DNA from: Saxidomus purpurata
Lineage: Eukaryota > Mollusca > Bivalvia > Venerida > Veneridae
DNA: 64,000 nt
NCBI GenBank assembly: GCA_022818135.1
Contig: JAFMSR010000009.1
Coordinates: 30,722,501 to 30,786,500, forward strand
Reading direction: 5' to 3'
A model generated the notes under the pieces. The model did not search any database. It saw only the letters and a list, made by a program, of their open reading frames with translations, and was not told where the DNA came from. The first letter of the stretch is position 1, and each line of letters opens with the position of its first letter. Below are positions 1 through 11,981 of this stretch, piece after piece. Position numbers and translations under genes: made by a program.

Positions 1-1220
1 AAATAGGAAAAAATCTTCTTGTCTGAAACCACAAGGCCTAGAGCTTAGATATTTGGCATGTAGCATTGTTTTGTGGACCTCTATCAAGATTGTTCAAATT
101 ATGACCCCCGGGTCAAAATTGACGCCGCCCAGGGGTAACTAAGTTGTACATAGGCTTATGTAGCAAAAACTTTAAAAATCTTCTTCTCTGAAACCACAAG
201 GCCTAGAGCTTAGATATTTGGCATGTAGCATTGTCTAGTGGACCTCTACCAAGATTGATCGAATTATGACCCCTGGGTCAAAATTGACCGAGCCTGAGGG
301 GTCACTTAGTTTTACATAGGCTTATATAGCAAAAACTTTAAAAAAATAAAATTATGAAACCACAAGGCCTAGAGCTTAGATATTTGGCATGTAACATTGT
401 CTAGTGGACCTCAAATTATGACCCCCGGATCAAAATTGACCTTGCCCCAGGGTCACTAAATTTTACATAGGCTTATATAGGAAAAACTTCAAAAATCCTC
501 TTCTCTGTAACCACAAGGCCTAGAGCTTAGATATTTGGCATGTAGCATTGCCTAGTAGACCTCTTTAGAGTTTGTTCAAACTATGCCCCTGGGGTCAAAA
601 TTGACCTTGCTGGGGGGGGGGGTCTCTTGATTTACAAAGACGTATATAGGAAAACCTATTTGGCATGTAGCATTGTTTTGTGGACCTCTACCAAGATTGT
701 TCAAATTATGACCCCCGGGTCAAAATTGACGCCGCCCAGGGGTAACTAAGTTGTACATAGGCTTATGTAGCAAAAACTTTAAAAATCTTCTTCTCTGAAA
801 CCACAAGGCCTAGAGCTTAGATATTTGGCATGTAGCATTGTCTAGTGGACCTCTACCAAGATTGATCGAATTATGAGCCTGAGGGGTCACTTAGTTTTAC
901 ATAGGCTTATATAGCAAAAACTTTAAAAATCTTGTTCTCTGAAACCACAAGGTCTAGAGCTGAGATATTTGGCATGTAGCATTGCCTAGTAGACCTCTTC
1001 AAAAGTTGTTCAAATTATGCACTGGGGTCAATATTGGCCCCGCCCAGGGGGTCACTTGTTTTACAAAGAAGTATATAGGAAAACCTATTTGGTATATAAC
1101 ATTGTCTAGTGGTCTTTCACCTACTTTGTTCAAATCATGCCTATTGGGTCAAAATTGACCACACATACCAGGCATCTGGACTTGTACTAAGGTGAGCTAT
1201 ATAGGGCCATCATGGCCATC
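1..1220 (+). repeat. HINE-A copy, monomer array, 5' end outside the window
   Basis: About seven degenerate monomers of 150-170 bp, each with the landmark GAAACCACAAGGCCTAGAGC followed by ATATTTGGCATGTAGCATTG. The copy ends at 1190-1220 with AAGGTGAGC, then a hairpin AGGGCCAtcaTGGCC, which is the family's 3' terminus. Full copies elsewhere in the window begin AGCTCACCTGG, so the 3' AAGGTGAGC is the inverted partner of the 5' end. This terminal design fits a non-autonomous Helentron (HINE) with central tandem repeats. The small open frames across it are not genes. Confidence 0.8.
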
Positions 1221-1225
1221 CTTTT

Positions 1226-2006
1226 ATCCCCCCGCCTTGTCAGAGGGGATATAGTAGCGGGCTCCGTTCATTTGTCCGTCCGTCCTTTTCACTTTTGTCC
1301 AGAGCATAACTCCAAAAGTATTCAAGGGAACTTATTTAAACTTTACCCACAGACAGAGGACATTGAGAGGGAGTGCAGTGCTCAAGAACCATAACTCTAC
1401 CTTGCCTTATTTTTTAATTATTCCCCTCTGATATATTTTCATGAATTTTCTTGTCCGGAGGATAACTCCAAAAATACTGAAGGGAATTACTTAAAACTTA
1501 CTACATTGATAGAATACAATGAGGGGAAGTGCAGTGCCTAAGAACCATAACTCTACCTTGCCTAATTTTTGAATGATTCCCCTTTGTTATATTTTCTTGA
1601 ATTTTCTTGTCCGGAGCATAACTCCAAAAGTAATAAAGGGAATTACTTGAAACTTAATACAGTGATAGAGCACAATGAGGGGAAGTACAGTGCTCAAAAA
1701 CCATAACTCTACCATTCCAAATTTTGAATTATTTCCCTTTGTTATATTTTCTTAAATTTCTTTTCCGTATCATAACTTCAGAAGTACTGAAGGGAAGTAC
1801 TTGAAACTTTATATAGTGATAGAGCACAATGATGGGAAGTACATGCCCAAGAACCATAACTCTACCTTGCCTAATTATCCCCCCCCGCCAAAATCTTACA
1901 TTTTATTAAATTTGAAACTATATCATATCCTTTCCTCTAACCTCAAATTTTTTGGTCATAGAAAGAGCACTTGGCGGGGGGATGGCCATGTCAAACATGG
2001 CTCTTG
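1226..2006 (+). repeat. HINE-B, complete non-autonomous Helentron-like element
   Basis: Begins ATCCCCCCGCC directly after a T-run and ends with GGCGGGGGGAT, the hairpin GCCATGTcaaACATGGC and CTCTTG. The middle holds four monomers of about 152 bp with landmarks GTCCGGAGCATAACTCCAAA and AACCATAACTCTACCTTGCC. The 5' end is thus repeated inverted near the 3' end, as in Helentrons. It lies directly against the 3' end of the preceding HINE-A copy. No coding capacity is visible. Confidence 0.75.
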
Positions 2007-2468
2007 TTATATTAAGCATGTAGCATTGCCTATTGGACTTCTATCAAGAGTGTTCAAATTATGTCCCTCGGGGGTGTCAGTAGATTTTACATAGGCTTAT
2101 ATAGGAAAAACTTTGAAAATCTTCTTCTGAAACCACAAGGCCTAGAGCTTAGATATTTAGCATGCCCCATTGCTTAGTGGACCTCTACCAAGATTGTTCA
2201 AACTATGACCCCTTGGTCAAAATTGATCCCAATTGGAGAGATCACTTGATTTTACAAAGTTTTATACAGGCAAAACTTCAAAACTGTTCTTGTTTGGAAC
2301 CACAAGGCCTAGAGCTTAGATATTTGGACTGTAGCATTATGTAGTGGACCTTTACGAAGATTGTTCAAATCAGGACCATGGTCAAAATAGACCAGTTCTG
2401 CAATTGTTGACCTTGTATTATAGCCAAGGTAGCCAGGTTAGCGATGTAAGGGCATCTTGGCCCTCTTG
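2007..2468 (+). repeat. HINE-A fragment with 3' end
   Basis: Two to three HINE-A monomers beginning inside a monomer immediately after HINE-B, ending GCCAGGTTAGCGAT plus the hairpin GGGCATCTTGGCCC and TCTTG at 2468. It may be the remainder of a copy cut by HINE-B or a separate copy. Confidence 0.65.
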
Positions 2469-3736
2469 TTTCTGAAATGGTTTGTCAGAATTTGATTATG
2501 GTTGAAAGTACTGTAAAGCTTAGATAACTCCATGTTTTGGCATTGTCTGTCCATCTTGAGCTGTAACTAAGTACCTGTTTGACGAAATTTCAAAAAACCT
2601 GAATATAAGTACATAACAGCATAGTGGTGTGGTGCACGCGAAGTTCCATCAGAATCACCGGGGGATATTTACTGATTGCATTTGCTTGTTTTCTTTTTTC
2701 TGAAATTGTAGAGCTAATACCATCAATTAAAAACGTGCACCAAGATAAAACCTCCTTTTATTCAGGATCAGCTAAGACAGATGAATATACCAACATGGGA
2801 CAAAGGAAATAAACAGACAAACATTTGTGACATGTGTATGATAAATCCAGCAGGTTTGTTAATTGTATTGTTCTGAGTCACGTTAGCTCACTTTACACGA
2901 GATGTCGCAGTGAGGTGATGTGACTGCTGACCATGCAACATCCTACGTAAATCTGTCCTTCATTTTCTTAAAATAATATCTCTTCTGACATTTAGCCAAT
3001 ATTTGGGAAATTTGACATGTAGCTGTACTAATGTTGTTCAAAGATTTTCATTCCATGTGGTACTTAGTTGTCATGTCAGCCGACAGGAAAAACTTGTATA
3101 TCTCTTGGATCAAAATTGGCAAAACGGGTCACTTGCTTCATAGAGATATAGGAAAAACTTTTTAAAAAATTCTTGCCAAAAATGCAAGGCCCAAAACTTA
3201 ATTATGTGGTATATGGAATTTAATTAATCTTTACCTTTTGACCTACTGGCTATATATCGTATAACAAACTTGACATGAGTGATCAGTTGTATAGTCTTGT
3301 ACATCGACAATTTTGCAAGCATTTCAATATATACCTTAGATGGTATTATTAAGTTCCATGCAGGGGAATTGTGGTGAAGGGGGAGACTAATGTTTTGCCA
3401 TAAAAACAAAAAGTAGTTTTATATTATGCAGTTAACATTTTGCTGTTTGTTTTGGGGTATTGTTCTTCCGCAACCACTGCAATAAATTATTGCAATTTCA
3501 AAGGAGTAATAAGTACCAAACATAGTTGTGGAAATCATTGGCACGACTTGCTTGGATGATTATTTCGTCGTAATCAAATGAAACTTCTTACTATTCATTT
3601 ACCAGGAATCGCAACCCAGTGTTTACTCTCCTATTCCTCTACAAGGTCAAAGCGGCTAGCAAAAGAGAAGTATAAATGTATAAGGTGGCATCTTTCATTA
3701 CCATCAGTGATAACTCTAGATTGTGTTCAGTTTCAG
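2469..3736. other. Non-coding stretch with a degenerate HINE-A remnant
   Basis: No convincing gene is seen. Around 2985-3230 there are worn HINE-A phrases (GGAAAAACTT, GGTCACTTG, GCAAGGCCCAAAACTTA). A frame at 2716-2812 preceded by an AG has no usable donor and is not called as an exon. The stretch is either upstream sequence or an intron before the zinc-ribbon exon. Confidence 0.4.
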
Positions 3737-3862
3737 ATGATTTGTTGACGCACGAGCCTAACTGCTGCAGTAATATAGAAGTATGTGTTGCATGTATGCG
3801 AAATTCATATGTCAACAAAATCAGATGTCATTCTTGTGATGCAGACATATATCCAACAATTG
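3737..3862 (+). CDS. Exon of the two-domain caspase gene: zinc-ribbon-like segment (earliest exon seen)
   Basis: A candidate internal exon bounded by TTTCAG/AT and ATTG/GTATGA. It reads 42 codons without a stop and starts and ends in phase 1, so it joins the next exon at 5760 in frame. It contains NIEVCVACMRN and later IRCHSCDAD, that is CxxC-x10-CxxC, the pattern of a small treble-clef or zinc-ribbon fold; metal binding is inference. An alternative acceptor six bases upstream (AG at 3729-3730) keeps the same frame. The initiator codon must lie upstream, possibly before the window. The short exon could also belong to another transcript; the phase match and the domain that follows argue for this gene. 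Confidence 0.55.
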
Positions 3863-3885
3863 GTATGACAGTGTAATTTCTTTTT

Positions 3886-4907
3886 AGCTCACCTGGCTTC
3901 GCCAGGGTGAGCTTTTCTAATCGATGATTGTACGTCGTCCGTCAACATTTTGATTCAAATGGCATCTTCTCTGAAACCACAAGGCCAATGTTGATGAAAC
4001 TATGCAGGGATGTTCCTTGCATGAAGCTCTACCAAAACTGTTTAAAAGAATTCAATTCCATCCAGAACTCTGGTTGCTATGGCAACAAATAGGAAAAACT
4101 TTAAAAATCTTCTCTGAAACCACAAGGCCTAGAGCTTAGATATTTGGCATGTAGCATTGTCTAGTGGACCTCTACCAAGATTGTTCAAATTATGACCCCC
4201 GGGTCAAAATTGACCCTGGGTGGGTGGTCACTTAGCTTTGCATAGGCTTATATAGGAAAAACTTTAAAATCTTTTTCTCTGAAACCACAAGGCCTAGAGC
4301 TAAGATATTTGGTATGAAGCATTGGCTGATAACTAAGTTGTACATAGGCTTATGTAGCAAAAACTTCAAAAATCTTCTTCTCTGAAACCACAAGGCCTAT
4401 AGCTTAGATATTTGACATGTAGCATTGTCTAGTGGACCTCTACCAAGATTGTTCAAATTATGACCCCTGGATCAAAATTGACCCCGCAGGGGGAGGGGGG
4501 CGGGGTGTCACTTAGTTTTACATAGGCTTATATAGGAAAAACTTTAAAAAAATAAAATTATGAAACCACAAGGCCTAGAGCTTAGATATTTGGCATGTAA
4601 CATTGTCTAGTGGACCTCAAATTATGACCCCCGGATCAAAATTGACCTTGCCCCGGGGTCACTAAATTTTACATAGGCTTATATAGGAAAAACTTCAAAA
4701 ATCCTCTTCTCTGTAACCACAAGGCCTAGAGCTTAGATATTTGGCATGTAGCATTGCCTAGTAGACCTCTTTAGAGTTTGTTCAAACTATGCCCCTGGGG
4801 TCAAAATTGACCTTGCTGGGGGGGGGGGGGTCTCTTGATTTACAAAGACATATATAGGAAAACCTATTTGGTATATAACATTGTCCAGTGATCTTCCACC
4901 ACCTCAT
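3886..4907 (+). repeat. HINE-A copy with 5' end, 3' truncated
   Basis: Starts after TTTTT with AGCTCACCTGGCTTCGCCAG, itself a short palindrome, then the family's unique 5' region (GATGATTGTACGTCGTCCGT, TTGCTATGGCAACAAATAGG) and five to six monomers of about 150-165 bp. It breaks off near 4907 before the terminal hairpin. It sits in the intron between the zinc-ribbon exon and the first protease exon. Confidence 0.8.
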
Positions 4908-5759
4908 TTTACCAGTGATAGATAATCTTAATTAGTGGTTTTGAAGTAAAATTAGAAGAAAAGTTGATTTTCAATTTTTCATCCTCATCCTATTTTCAAG
5001 ACAAAGAGTGCTTTGGCAGGATTAGAATAGAATAAAGTAACAATAAAGAATTTCAGTCATCTGTACTGGTTTGAGACCACCAAACACGTACAACCATCAA
5101 ACTGGACACTTGCGAAAACGTGTGATTATTTTGTTGATATTTAAACTAATATGTTGTTGATCAAACAGACACTTGATATCCATCAACAAAGTGTAACAAC
5201 AACAGTTTAATGTAACTATTTAAACAGAAATCTCACCATTTATTTTGTCAGTCACTGAAAGTATGTTTACATTGTCGGGGGAAAGTAGAAATGACAGACT
5301 GTGCATGCACAATATTTCTGTGAGGCCCGGCAAATAAAATTCACAAGTTAAACCTTTTATCATGATATTTCATTAATATGTCAAATGATTGAAACAGTTT
5401 ACACAATTTAAAAGCTAACATCACAATAAAACAAAACTATTTAAAAAAAGCTGTCTGGAAACATGGTACAGTTTGTCAATAAAATGAAGCAATTTGGTGA
5501 CCCCACAGCCGGGCCTCAAAAATGTGATTGAGTTATTTTTAGGAGTAAACAGATGAGCTTTTCTTTTCTGAGAAGAACCTAACTTACTACTGTTGAAATT
5601 TTGATTGCTAGATACAAAAATTATCAGAATTATCGTAAAATATGTTTAAAAAGTGTCCGGTTGTAGGACTCAAGCCAGTAAATGTTCCTTCAATGGGTTA
5701 ACATCACTGACAGTTCTATTGGAGATACAGATGATTTTTGTTGATTTTGTTTTTTACAG
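4908..5759. other. Intron sequence without a recognised gene
   Basis: AT-rich. The only structure noticed is a 10 bp perfect inverted pair GAGGCCCGGC (about 5323) and GCCGGGCCTC (about 5509), about 180 bp apart, perhaps the worn ends of a small element. A polypyrimidine stretch and ACAG directly precede the exon at 5760. Confidence 0.4.
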
Positions 5760-5892
5760 GACATTTCTGGGGAGCTTTAGTTATTGCAGGCAACGATGTT
5801 AAATGCAGCAAATCTGCAGAGAACTTTAGAAGAGATGCACTAGAGGTTTATAAAATCATTGTGTCAAAATGTCCGCTGGTGATGGGAATCAG
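5760..5892 (+). CDS. Exon of the two-domain caspase gene: start of the N-terminal C14 protease domain
   Basis: Bounded by TTTTTTACAG and AATCAG/GTATTT. Read in the only open frame it gives WGALVIAGNDVKCSKSAENF and RRDALEVYKIIVSKCP, the first beta strand and helix of a caspase-haemoglobinase fold (the 'alVIGN...a..DA..v' pattern of C14 proteases). It enters in phase 1 and leaves in phase 2, which fits the phase-2 entry of the exon at 12511. This reconstructs the fold's N-terminal strand, which the 12511 exon lacks on its own. The next intron, about 6.6 kb, contains the LINE at 6.0-12.4 kb. Confidence 0.75.
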
Positions 5893-6273
5893 GTATTTCA
5901 ATTAATTATCCTACAATTATTAAAAGTATCAAAGAATACAGTTATTTAAGCTTTATCTGTTTAGTAATAAAATAATACAATTACACAAAGTGTTAATAAA
6001 TCACAACATTTTTCAAAAATTGTTTCAAAGTTACAAACATATACCAGACGACAAACTAATCCTTTAAATGATACCGACTTAACAATCACCACAAGCGGAA
6101 TACCATTTAGCGAAGGAGAGGACATAATCGCCGTTGCCAATGACCTAGTTGCGGCACTTGGAGAAGAAGTATTCCAGAATGTATTAGTCACAGCTGCTTG
6201 TAGACTTCCTACATGATTTGCGAATAGACCAGCTCTCGCGAAAATCAGCTTCCAAAATGTTGATGAGAAAATT

Positions 6274-6501
6274 ATGGTACTGAGAAACAAAATGAAACTG
6301 AAAGATAAGTCCAGTTACAAACGTGTGTACCTTAAAAGCTGTAAGTCGCATATTGAAAGACTAATAGAACTTAATGCACGTGCAGTTCTTAGAGAATTGC
6401 CACAAGGTCGCTCGTACAGAGTAAGTGCTAATGGGCGCATAATTCAGCATGCCAGACAGCACGAAAATGATGCCATGAACCAGCACAGTGAGATGGATTA
6501 G
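6274..6501 (+). pseudogene. LINE-1 ORF1 C-terminal remnant
   Basis: A 75-residue frame with a basic stretch (LKDKSSYKRVYLKSCKSHIE, then ELNARAVLRELPQG) of the kind found at the C-terminus of LINE ORF1 RNA-binding proteins. Coding-like sequence in the same sense continues upstream to about 6060 but is broken by a stop. A stop at 6499 closes it, and the endonuclease ORF starts about 120 bp later. Confidence 0.55.
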
Positions 6502-6621
6502 GAATCATCCGGTCTTAATGGGTACTTGAAAATAGCCAATTTGAACATCTGCGGCTGAACTAGAGACAACAGTGAGTTAAGATCTAGAATTATTCAGTGC
6601 ATTGATGCAGATATTATTTCA

Positions 6622-7395
6622 TTGAGTGAAACCCATTTAAGAGACCAACAAACACTAGAAGTTGAAGGTTATATTTGGTTTGGATTTAATTGGATAGACA
6701 TTCATAGGAATGCACCGAAAGCATCTGGCATAGTCGGAATACTTGTAAAAAAATGGTTATCTGAAGAATACGAAATAAACATATCAGACAAGTTTTATCA
6801 TGGAATTTTAGTTCTAAATTTTATCCATAAATCAAATGAATACAGTTTTGTAATTTTTGCATGTTACTTGCCGCCAGAAAACTCTTCACGAGACCGAGAT
6901 GTGCAAGGTTTCTATTCGCACTTGCTGGCCCAAATTTACTTAAACAGTGATAGTGACGCTATGTTCGCAACTGGCGATTTTAACTCTCGTATTGGGAATT
7001 TATCGGATATTGTTGAACAGATTGACTCCATATCAAACAGACAGGTGATAGACAAATCTATCAATCAGCACGGCCATACGTTCGTAGAATTTCTGAATGA
7101 TGCTCAGTTTTGTGTGCTTAACGGCAGATTTAACACTGCAGACGATAATTTCACTTCCGTTTCACATAAGGGTAGTTCTGTGGTTGATTACATATGCGTT
7201 CCACACGACGTATTTCAATATTGTAAATCTTTCAAGGTCCAAACTATGCAATCAATTATATATGATAATGACTTTCACGGATTACTAGGGGAAAGATCAA
7301 GGCCGCCTGACCACTGTGCAGTTATTACAGAATTTAAATTGTCAAGATACGGGAATGTTAACCAGTTTACCTATATTATCAACCAAGAAATTTAG
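6622..7395 (+). pseudogene. LINE-1 ORF2 N-terminus: apurinic-like endonuclease domain
   Basis: An exonuclease-endonuclease-phosphatase fold: LSETHL near the start (the catalytic E in 'sETh'), ACYLPPENSSRDRD, FATGDFNSRIG (the GDFN motif), GSSVVDYICVP and finally PPDHCAVI (the D-H pair). All the main catalytic motifs are present. The frame closes with a stop at 7395 and then continues in the same sense at 7450. It would nick target DNA for target-primed reverse transcription. Confidence 0.85.
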
Positions 7396-7802
7396 TCACC
7401 AAGGTACAATTTTAATAAAATACCGTCCGATTTTATTACCAGTGATTTAATGAGAATGGCTGTTATAGACATCATTTCACTTATAGAGAGAAATAGGGAA
7501 ACACAGAGCGATATTGACTCTATCTATGAAAAACTGTGCGATTGCATTATTACAGAAATGAATAATCATGCTCCGAAGTACAATTCATCAAAAAGAACAA
7601 GAAAGAAATATAAACACAGGAAACCTTATTGCGACGACAATCTTGCGAACTTGTGGAACGACATGATATCAAAGGAAAATTCAATTTTACGGTATAAAGG
7701 TAATCGACACACAAAAACTTTACTGCGTGAGCAATACATTTTAGCTGGAAACTTATTTGATAAAACATTACACACAGCAGAGCGAGAGTACCGAACTGCA
7801 GT

Positions 7803-9836
7803 CAGCTTCCTATAGGCACTGTAGGCACGTGCCTACACTTTTCCCCCCAAAATGAAAAATGTAAAAATGCCAAATATGCAATAAAAAGACAGGGGGTAGG
7901 GGGTGTATGGCTCTGACCAATATTATGGCCCTGAGCAATAGCGAAATATTTCATTAATTTAAGTAATACTTAAATTACTAATCCGAAAGTTTTAAGAACT
8001 AGTTTGTTGAGGTGGTAATTTGTTAATACTAGATACGACTATTCATGATCCCCTGAAATTGGCAGTTCCAGTTTCCTCTGCTTTTGAAGAAACTCGGATT
8101 GTCTGTTGTACCAGTTTTAATGTTTGAAATGACACTGATTTTAACAATGTTCAGTAACGAAAATGCCAGGTTGCGATTTCGGTGGAATGCACTGAGAACA
8201 AGCAGGAGGGCGTGTACAAACAAACATGGATTGTATCCCTGTATTTATCATTCACATAGTGAGGCTACGTCAAAACTGTCCAAGACCTAACATAATATAC
8301 GAAACATATTCAAACTACTATAATAATTCATTTTTTCAATAAAATCACCCTTAGTTCAATCTCGATATAAATTCTTTTCTTTGACTGCCTTAAAGGCTTC
8401 AGCACAACATATGACATCGTTTTCACTGTCAAAATGGCAAAAAGTTTGGGAAAGAGGTGAAAATCCGAGGGTATTAGATGAGTTGAATATGGGGAGTCAA
8501 AGTCACACTGAGCAGCTTTAGCTATTGCACCTTGCCAGTTGTGTGCATATGCATATTGTTCGGAAGCAAAAGGATATATGCTCTGAACTTTTTCTCGTTA
8601 TTCATTAGCATATTACTGCCCAGTGACGGTTTGGCCATTCTGAAGATAATCCACCTTGATAACACATTGTAATCCCGGAATACTGATCTCGTCTGCAAGA
8701 ATTTCCTTGGTGGTGAACCTTGATGTTTCCACTTTGAACTTTAGATCCATTTCATATCCTGCGTCACAATTTTCCCGAGACATTTTCTGGGTTTTGCTGA
8801 AAACGTCTCAAAAGCTCTTTGAAAATATTCAGCCTACTCAATTGTTTGTCTGGCATTCATATTCACAGACCCTATCTTGTCAAACGTTTGCTCGTGTGAA
8901 AAGCATCAGACAAAATGAACTAGAGGGAATCAAAGCTCATTCTAGACTTATAAAAGTCTGTTGAGATTGAGCTGTCCTTTTTCTCTTGAAGACTTTTTCT
9001 TTAAGGAATAATAAATTTGTATATGAAAAATTTGTTTCAATCGAAGCAGCTGCTCATCTAGGGTCAAGGGAAAAATTTGTGAAGATGTAAAATGTCCAGA
9101 AAAGACATGCGTAATGACTCTAACGACTGATGCCAATCTAAACTCATTCCTGTAGTATCAGCAATTTGCTATTCTATAATTCATTACCATACGATGTATA
9201 TCATCAAATTGATTTTCATTAGTGGCATCTTTAAAACGACCGTGACCATGGATCATTTTCATTGCTGGTTGTTGCTTGAATTCAGCAACCTATATTTTTA
9301 TAGCTGAATATGAAGATAGGATAATCATCACTAGGTGCATTTTCACGCCTTCATGGATTGTCTTTGGTGACCTGACATTCCTTTCTTATGCAGATACTTT
9401 ATCATCGCTCCCTTTTCTGACTATATCTCACCAATAGCTAACAACTCATCAGCTAAAAAAGACCGTCACAACTGTCGCACATGTACACAATAATGATAGT
9501 GACTTAAAACTTTTACCCTCACTCACGACTGCGGAAATGAAAAATGTGCAAGGCAATGGACTTTTTTATGTATTCCAAATAAAGTTCGAAAAGTTTTTAA
9601 TCTAATTGTTTTATTATGATTAGTGTTTTTTTAGCGCATAAGTTTTAAGATAACTGATTTTCAGTGTGGCAAAATTCACATACTTTTTTTCTTTATTTTT
9701 CTCCAAAATATACCCAATGATACGCAAGAATGCAGCTGTGGCGATACGGGATCAAAAAAAAATCGGGGGAGCATGCCCCTGAAACCCCCAAGAAAATATG
9801 TACCTACACTTTCATTTCTTTCAAGCTATGCCCCTG
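7803..9836. mobile_element. hAT-like DNA element inserted in LINE-1, flanked by 5 bp GCAGT
   Basis: The LINE-1 reading frame stops matching at 7803 and resumes exactly at 9842. GCAGT occurs on both sides (7798-7802 and 9837-9841); keeping a single copy lets the LINE frame run on. The element begins CAGCTTCCTATAGGCA and ends GCTATGCCCCTG, so it has CAG...CTG termini, and it carries C/G-rich subterminal tracts with GTAGGCACGTGCCTAC at the left and TACCTACACTTTC at the right. CAG ends and G/C-rich subterminal tracts suggest hAT; a 5 bp duplication would fit the hAT5 group rather than the usual 8 bp. No intact transposase is visible. A minus-strand coding-like stretch lies near 8603-8790. Confidence 0.6.
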
Positions 9837-9841
9837 GCAGT

Positions 9842-10930
9842 TGCAATGGACATTGAGGATATGTGTACCAGTAATCCACGTGACTTTTGGGATAAGATAC
9901 GCATCTAGGACCACGGCAAAATAAAACAATACCGATACAAATCATCAACGAACACGGACATACTATCTCTGATGAAACATTAGTATTTAATCAGTGGAAA
10001 AATGACTTCGAAAAGTTGCATAATCGCGATGAAAAAAGCGATTTTGATGAAGAATTTTTCGACCGAAGCAAAACACATAAACAGTTGATTGAATTAAACA
10101 TGTTAGACCCTTTATACACACTTAATGAGCTGTTAAATCAGAACATTACATTGAATGAAATATCAAACATTGTTAAGAGCGCTAAATCTAAATCCTCCTG
10201 TGGCATCGATGAAATCCCTTATGCTGTCCTTAAATATCCCGCGATTATAGGAGTACTCCAGCAATTGTTCCAGGTGACATTTGATACTGGTATAATTCCA
10301 TGGGTGTGGAGAAAATCAATCATATGCCCTATTCTAAAAGACCAAAATAGTGATGCCAGGTTACCACTTAATTACAGAGGCATAAGTTTACTACCGTGCA
10401 TAGGTAAATTATACAGCTCATTTTTAGACAAGAGAATTACAAAGTATTTAAACATAAATGATATTCTTGTGGATGAGCAGAATGGGTTCAGGTCAGATAG
10501 ATCTTGTGAGGGTCACGTTTTCACGCTTGACAGCATAATCAGGAACAATAACTCTGTGTTTACGGCCTTTATTGATCTGCGCAAGTGTTTTGATTTTATT
10601 GACAGAGACATGATGCTCTATAAACTGCTGTTGAACGGAATAGATGGAAAAGTATACCAGTCCAATAGATACATTTACAGCCAATCTTTTTCTTGTATAA
10701 GAATAAACGGAAAGTTAACTGAGTGGTTCCAATGTGCAATGGGAGTGAAACAGGGAGATAACTTGTCCCCTACGCTATTTTCTATCTTCGCAAATGAATT
10801 AGTGAGCGAAATTAATGACCTTGACCTAGGGGTCAATGTTAGGAATACATCTGTATCCATGCTCCTATATGCAGACGACATTGTCTTTATTGCACAGTCA
10901 GAGCATGACCTTCAAAGGATGCTAAATTAA
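9842..10930 (+). pseudogene. LINE-1 reverse transcriptase domain
   Basis: Motifs run in the usual order: SSCGIDEIPYAVLK, NYRGISLLPCIGKLYS, LVDEQNGFRSDRSCEGH, TAFIDLRKCFDFIDR, FQCAMGVKQGDNLSPTLFSI and LLYADDIVFIA, with an intact YADD at 10868-10879. A stop at 10928-10930 and a shift near 11030 end the frame, after which thumb-like sequence (NKYKYLGVLMQEK) continues. The catalytic aspartates are present, but the element as a whole is broken. Confidence 0.85.
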
Positions 10931-11162
10931 ATGCACTCATGGTGCAAACTTTGGCGCGTTCTTGTAAACACTGAGAAGTCTAAAATAGTACATTTCAGAA
11001 TAGGACGTTCTCCGAGAAGTGAATTCGAATTTACTTAGGGAATAATGCCATAGAAATAGTCAACAAATATAAATACTTAGGTGTTTTAATGCAAGAAAAA
11101 CATAGCTTTAAGTATAATTGTGAGTTTTTATCTAAAAGTGCTGGCCGTGCTCTTGGTGCTCA

Positions 11163-11981
11163 GTGATATCAAAAATCCATAATCTCAAGCAGTGTGGATT
11201 TAAAACTTTTGAGAAACTCTATAATTCATGCGTGACAACAGTTTCAGATCATTGCGCCTCCGTATGGGGATTTAAGCAATACCAGTCCGCCGACACCGTT
11301 CATAATCGCGCCATACGATATTTCCTAGGGGTGCACAGATTCACACCTACACTGGCTCTCATAGGCGAGACTAGGTGGATTGCAAGCAAGTACAGACGAT
11401 GGCGTATTATGATACGTTACTGGAATCGATTAGTTCAACTGGACAATTCGAGATTAACAAAACGTGCATTCATGGCAGATTATAGATCAAACAATGCAAA
11501 TACTTGGTGCTCAGAACTTAAAACGATATTATCCAGTCTTAACCTAACGTTCAATTACAATAATCTGTCTGTTGTGAATATGAACATTGCACGTGATTAA
11601 CTTACGGTATACTATTCTGCTATTTGGGCGCAAGACTGTGAAAATGTTTCAAAACTAAGAACAAATAGAACTTTCAAAACTCAATTTAAATGTGAAACGT
11701 TTCTTCTAATTGATCTGAAACGACATGAAAGATCATTGTTAGCACAATTCAGTTGTGGTATTTTACCATTAAGGATAGAAACTGGTCGATATGTGGGAGA
11801 ACCCGCTCAAGAGAGACTATGCACGCTATGCGACAATGACCAGATTGAAGACGAGAGGCATTTTCTTCTCGCATGTCCGTTGTATAATGCAACAAGAAAT
11901 GTTTTGTTTGGTGATATTCTCACAAGTGTTGACTATTTAAACAATGCTGACAGACTTACTTTAAATATACTTAATAAATAA
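11163..11981 (+). pseudogene. LINE-1 C-terminal region with zinc-like motif
   Basis: Two frames (11163-11600 and 11736-11981) in the LINE sense. The first has the post-RT pattern SCVTTVSDHCASVWG and HNRAIRYFLGVHRF. The second has LCTLCDNDQIEDERHFLLAC, a C-x2-C...H-x4-C motif common near the C-terminus of several LINE clades and presumed to bind nucleic acid. Stop codons between the pieces show decay. About 400 bp of AT-rich 3' untranslated sequence follows. Confidence 0.7.

Noticed and set aside
1..2468. CRISPR-like array suspected from regularly spaced repeats
   Set aside because: Units are 150-170 bp, degenerate throughout with no short identical repeat and variable spacer pattern, and the setting is eukaryotic.
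2624..2812. Possible exon with hydrophobic start
   Set aside because: An acceptor-like AG exists near 2711 but no donor follows before the stop, and the product matches nothing.
5323..5519. Inverted pair GAGGCCCGGC/GCCGGGCCTC as a small transposon
   Set aside because: Only 10 bp match with no flanking duplication; too little to call an element.
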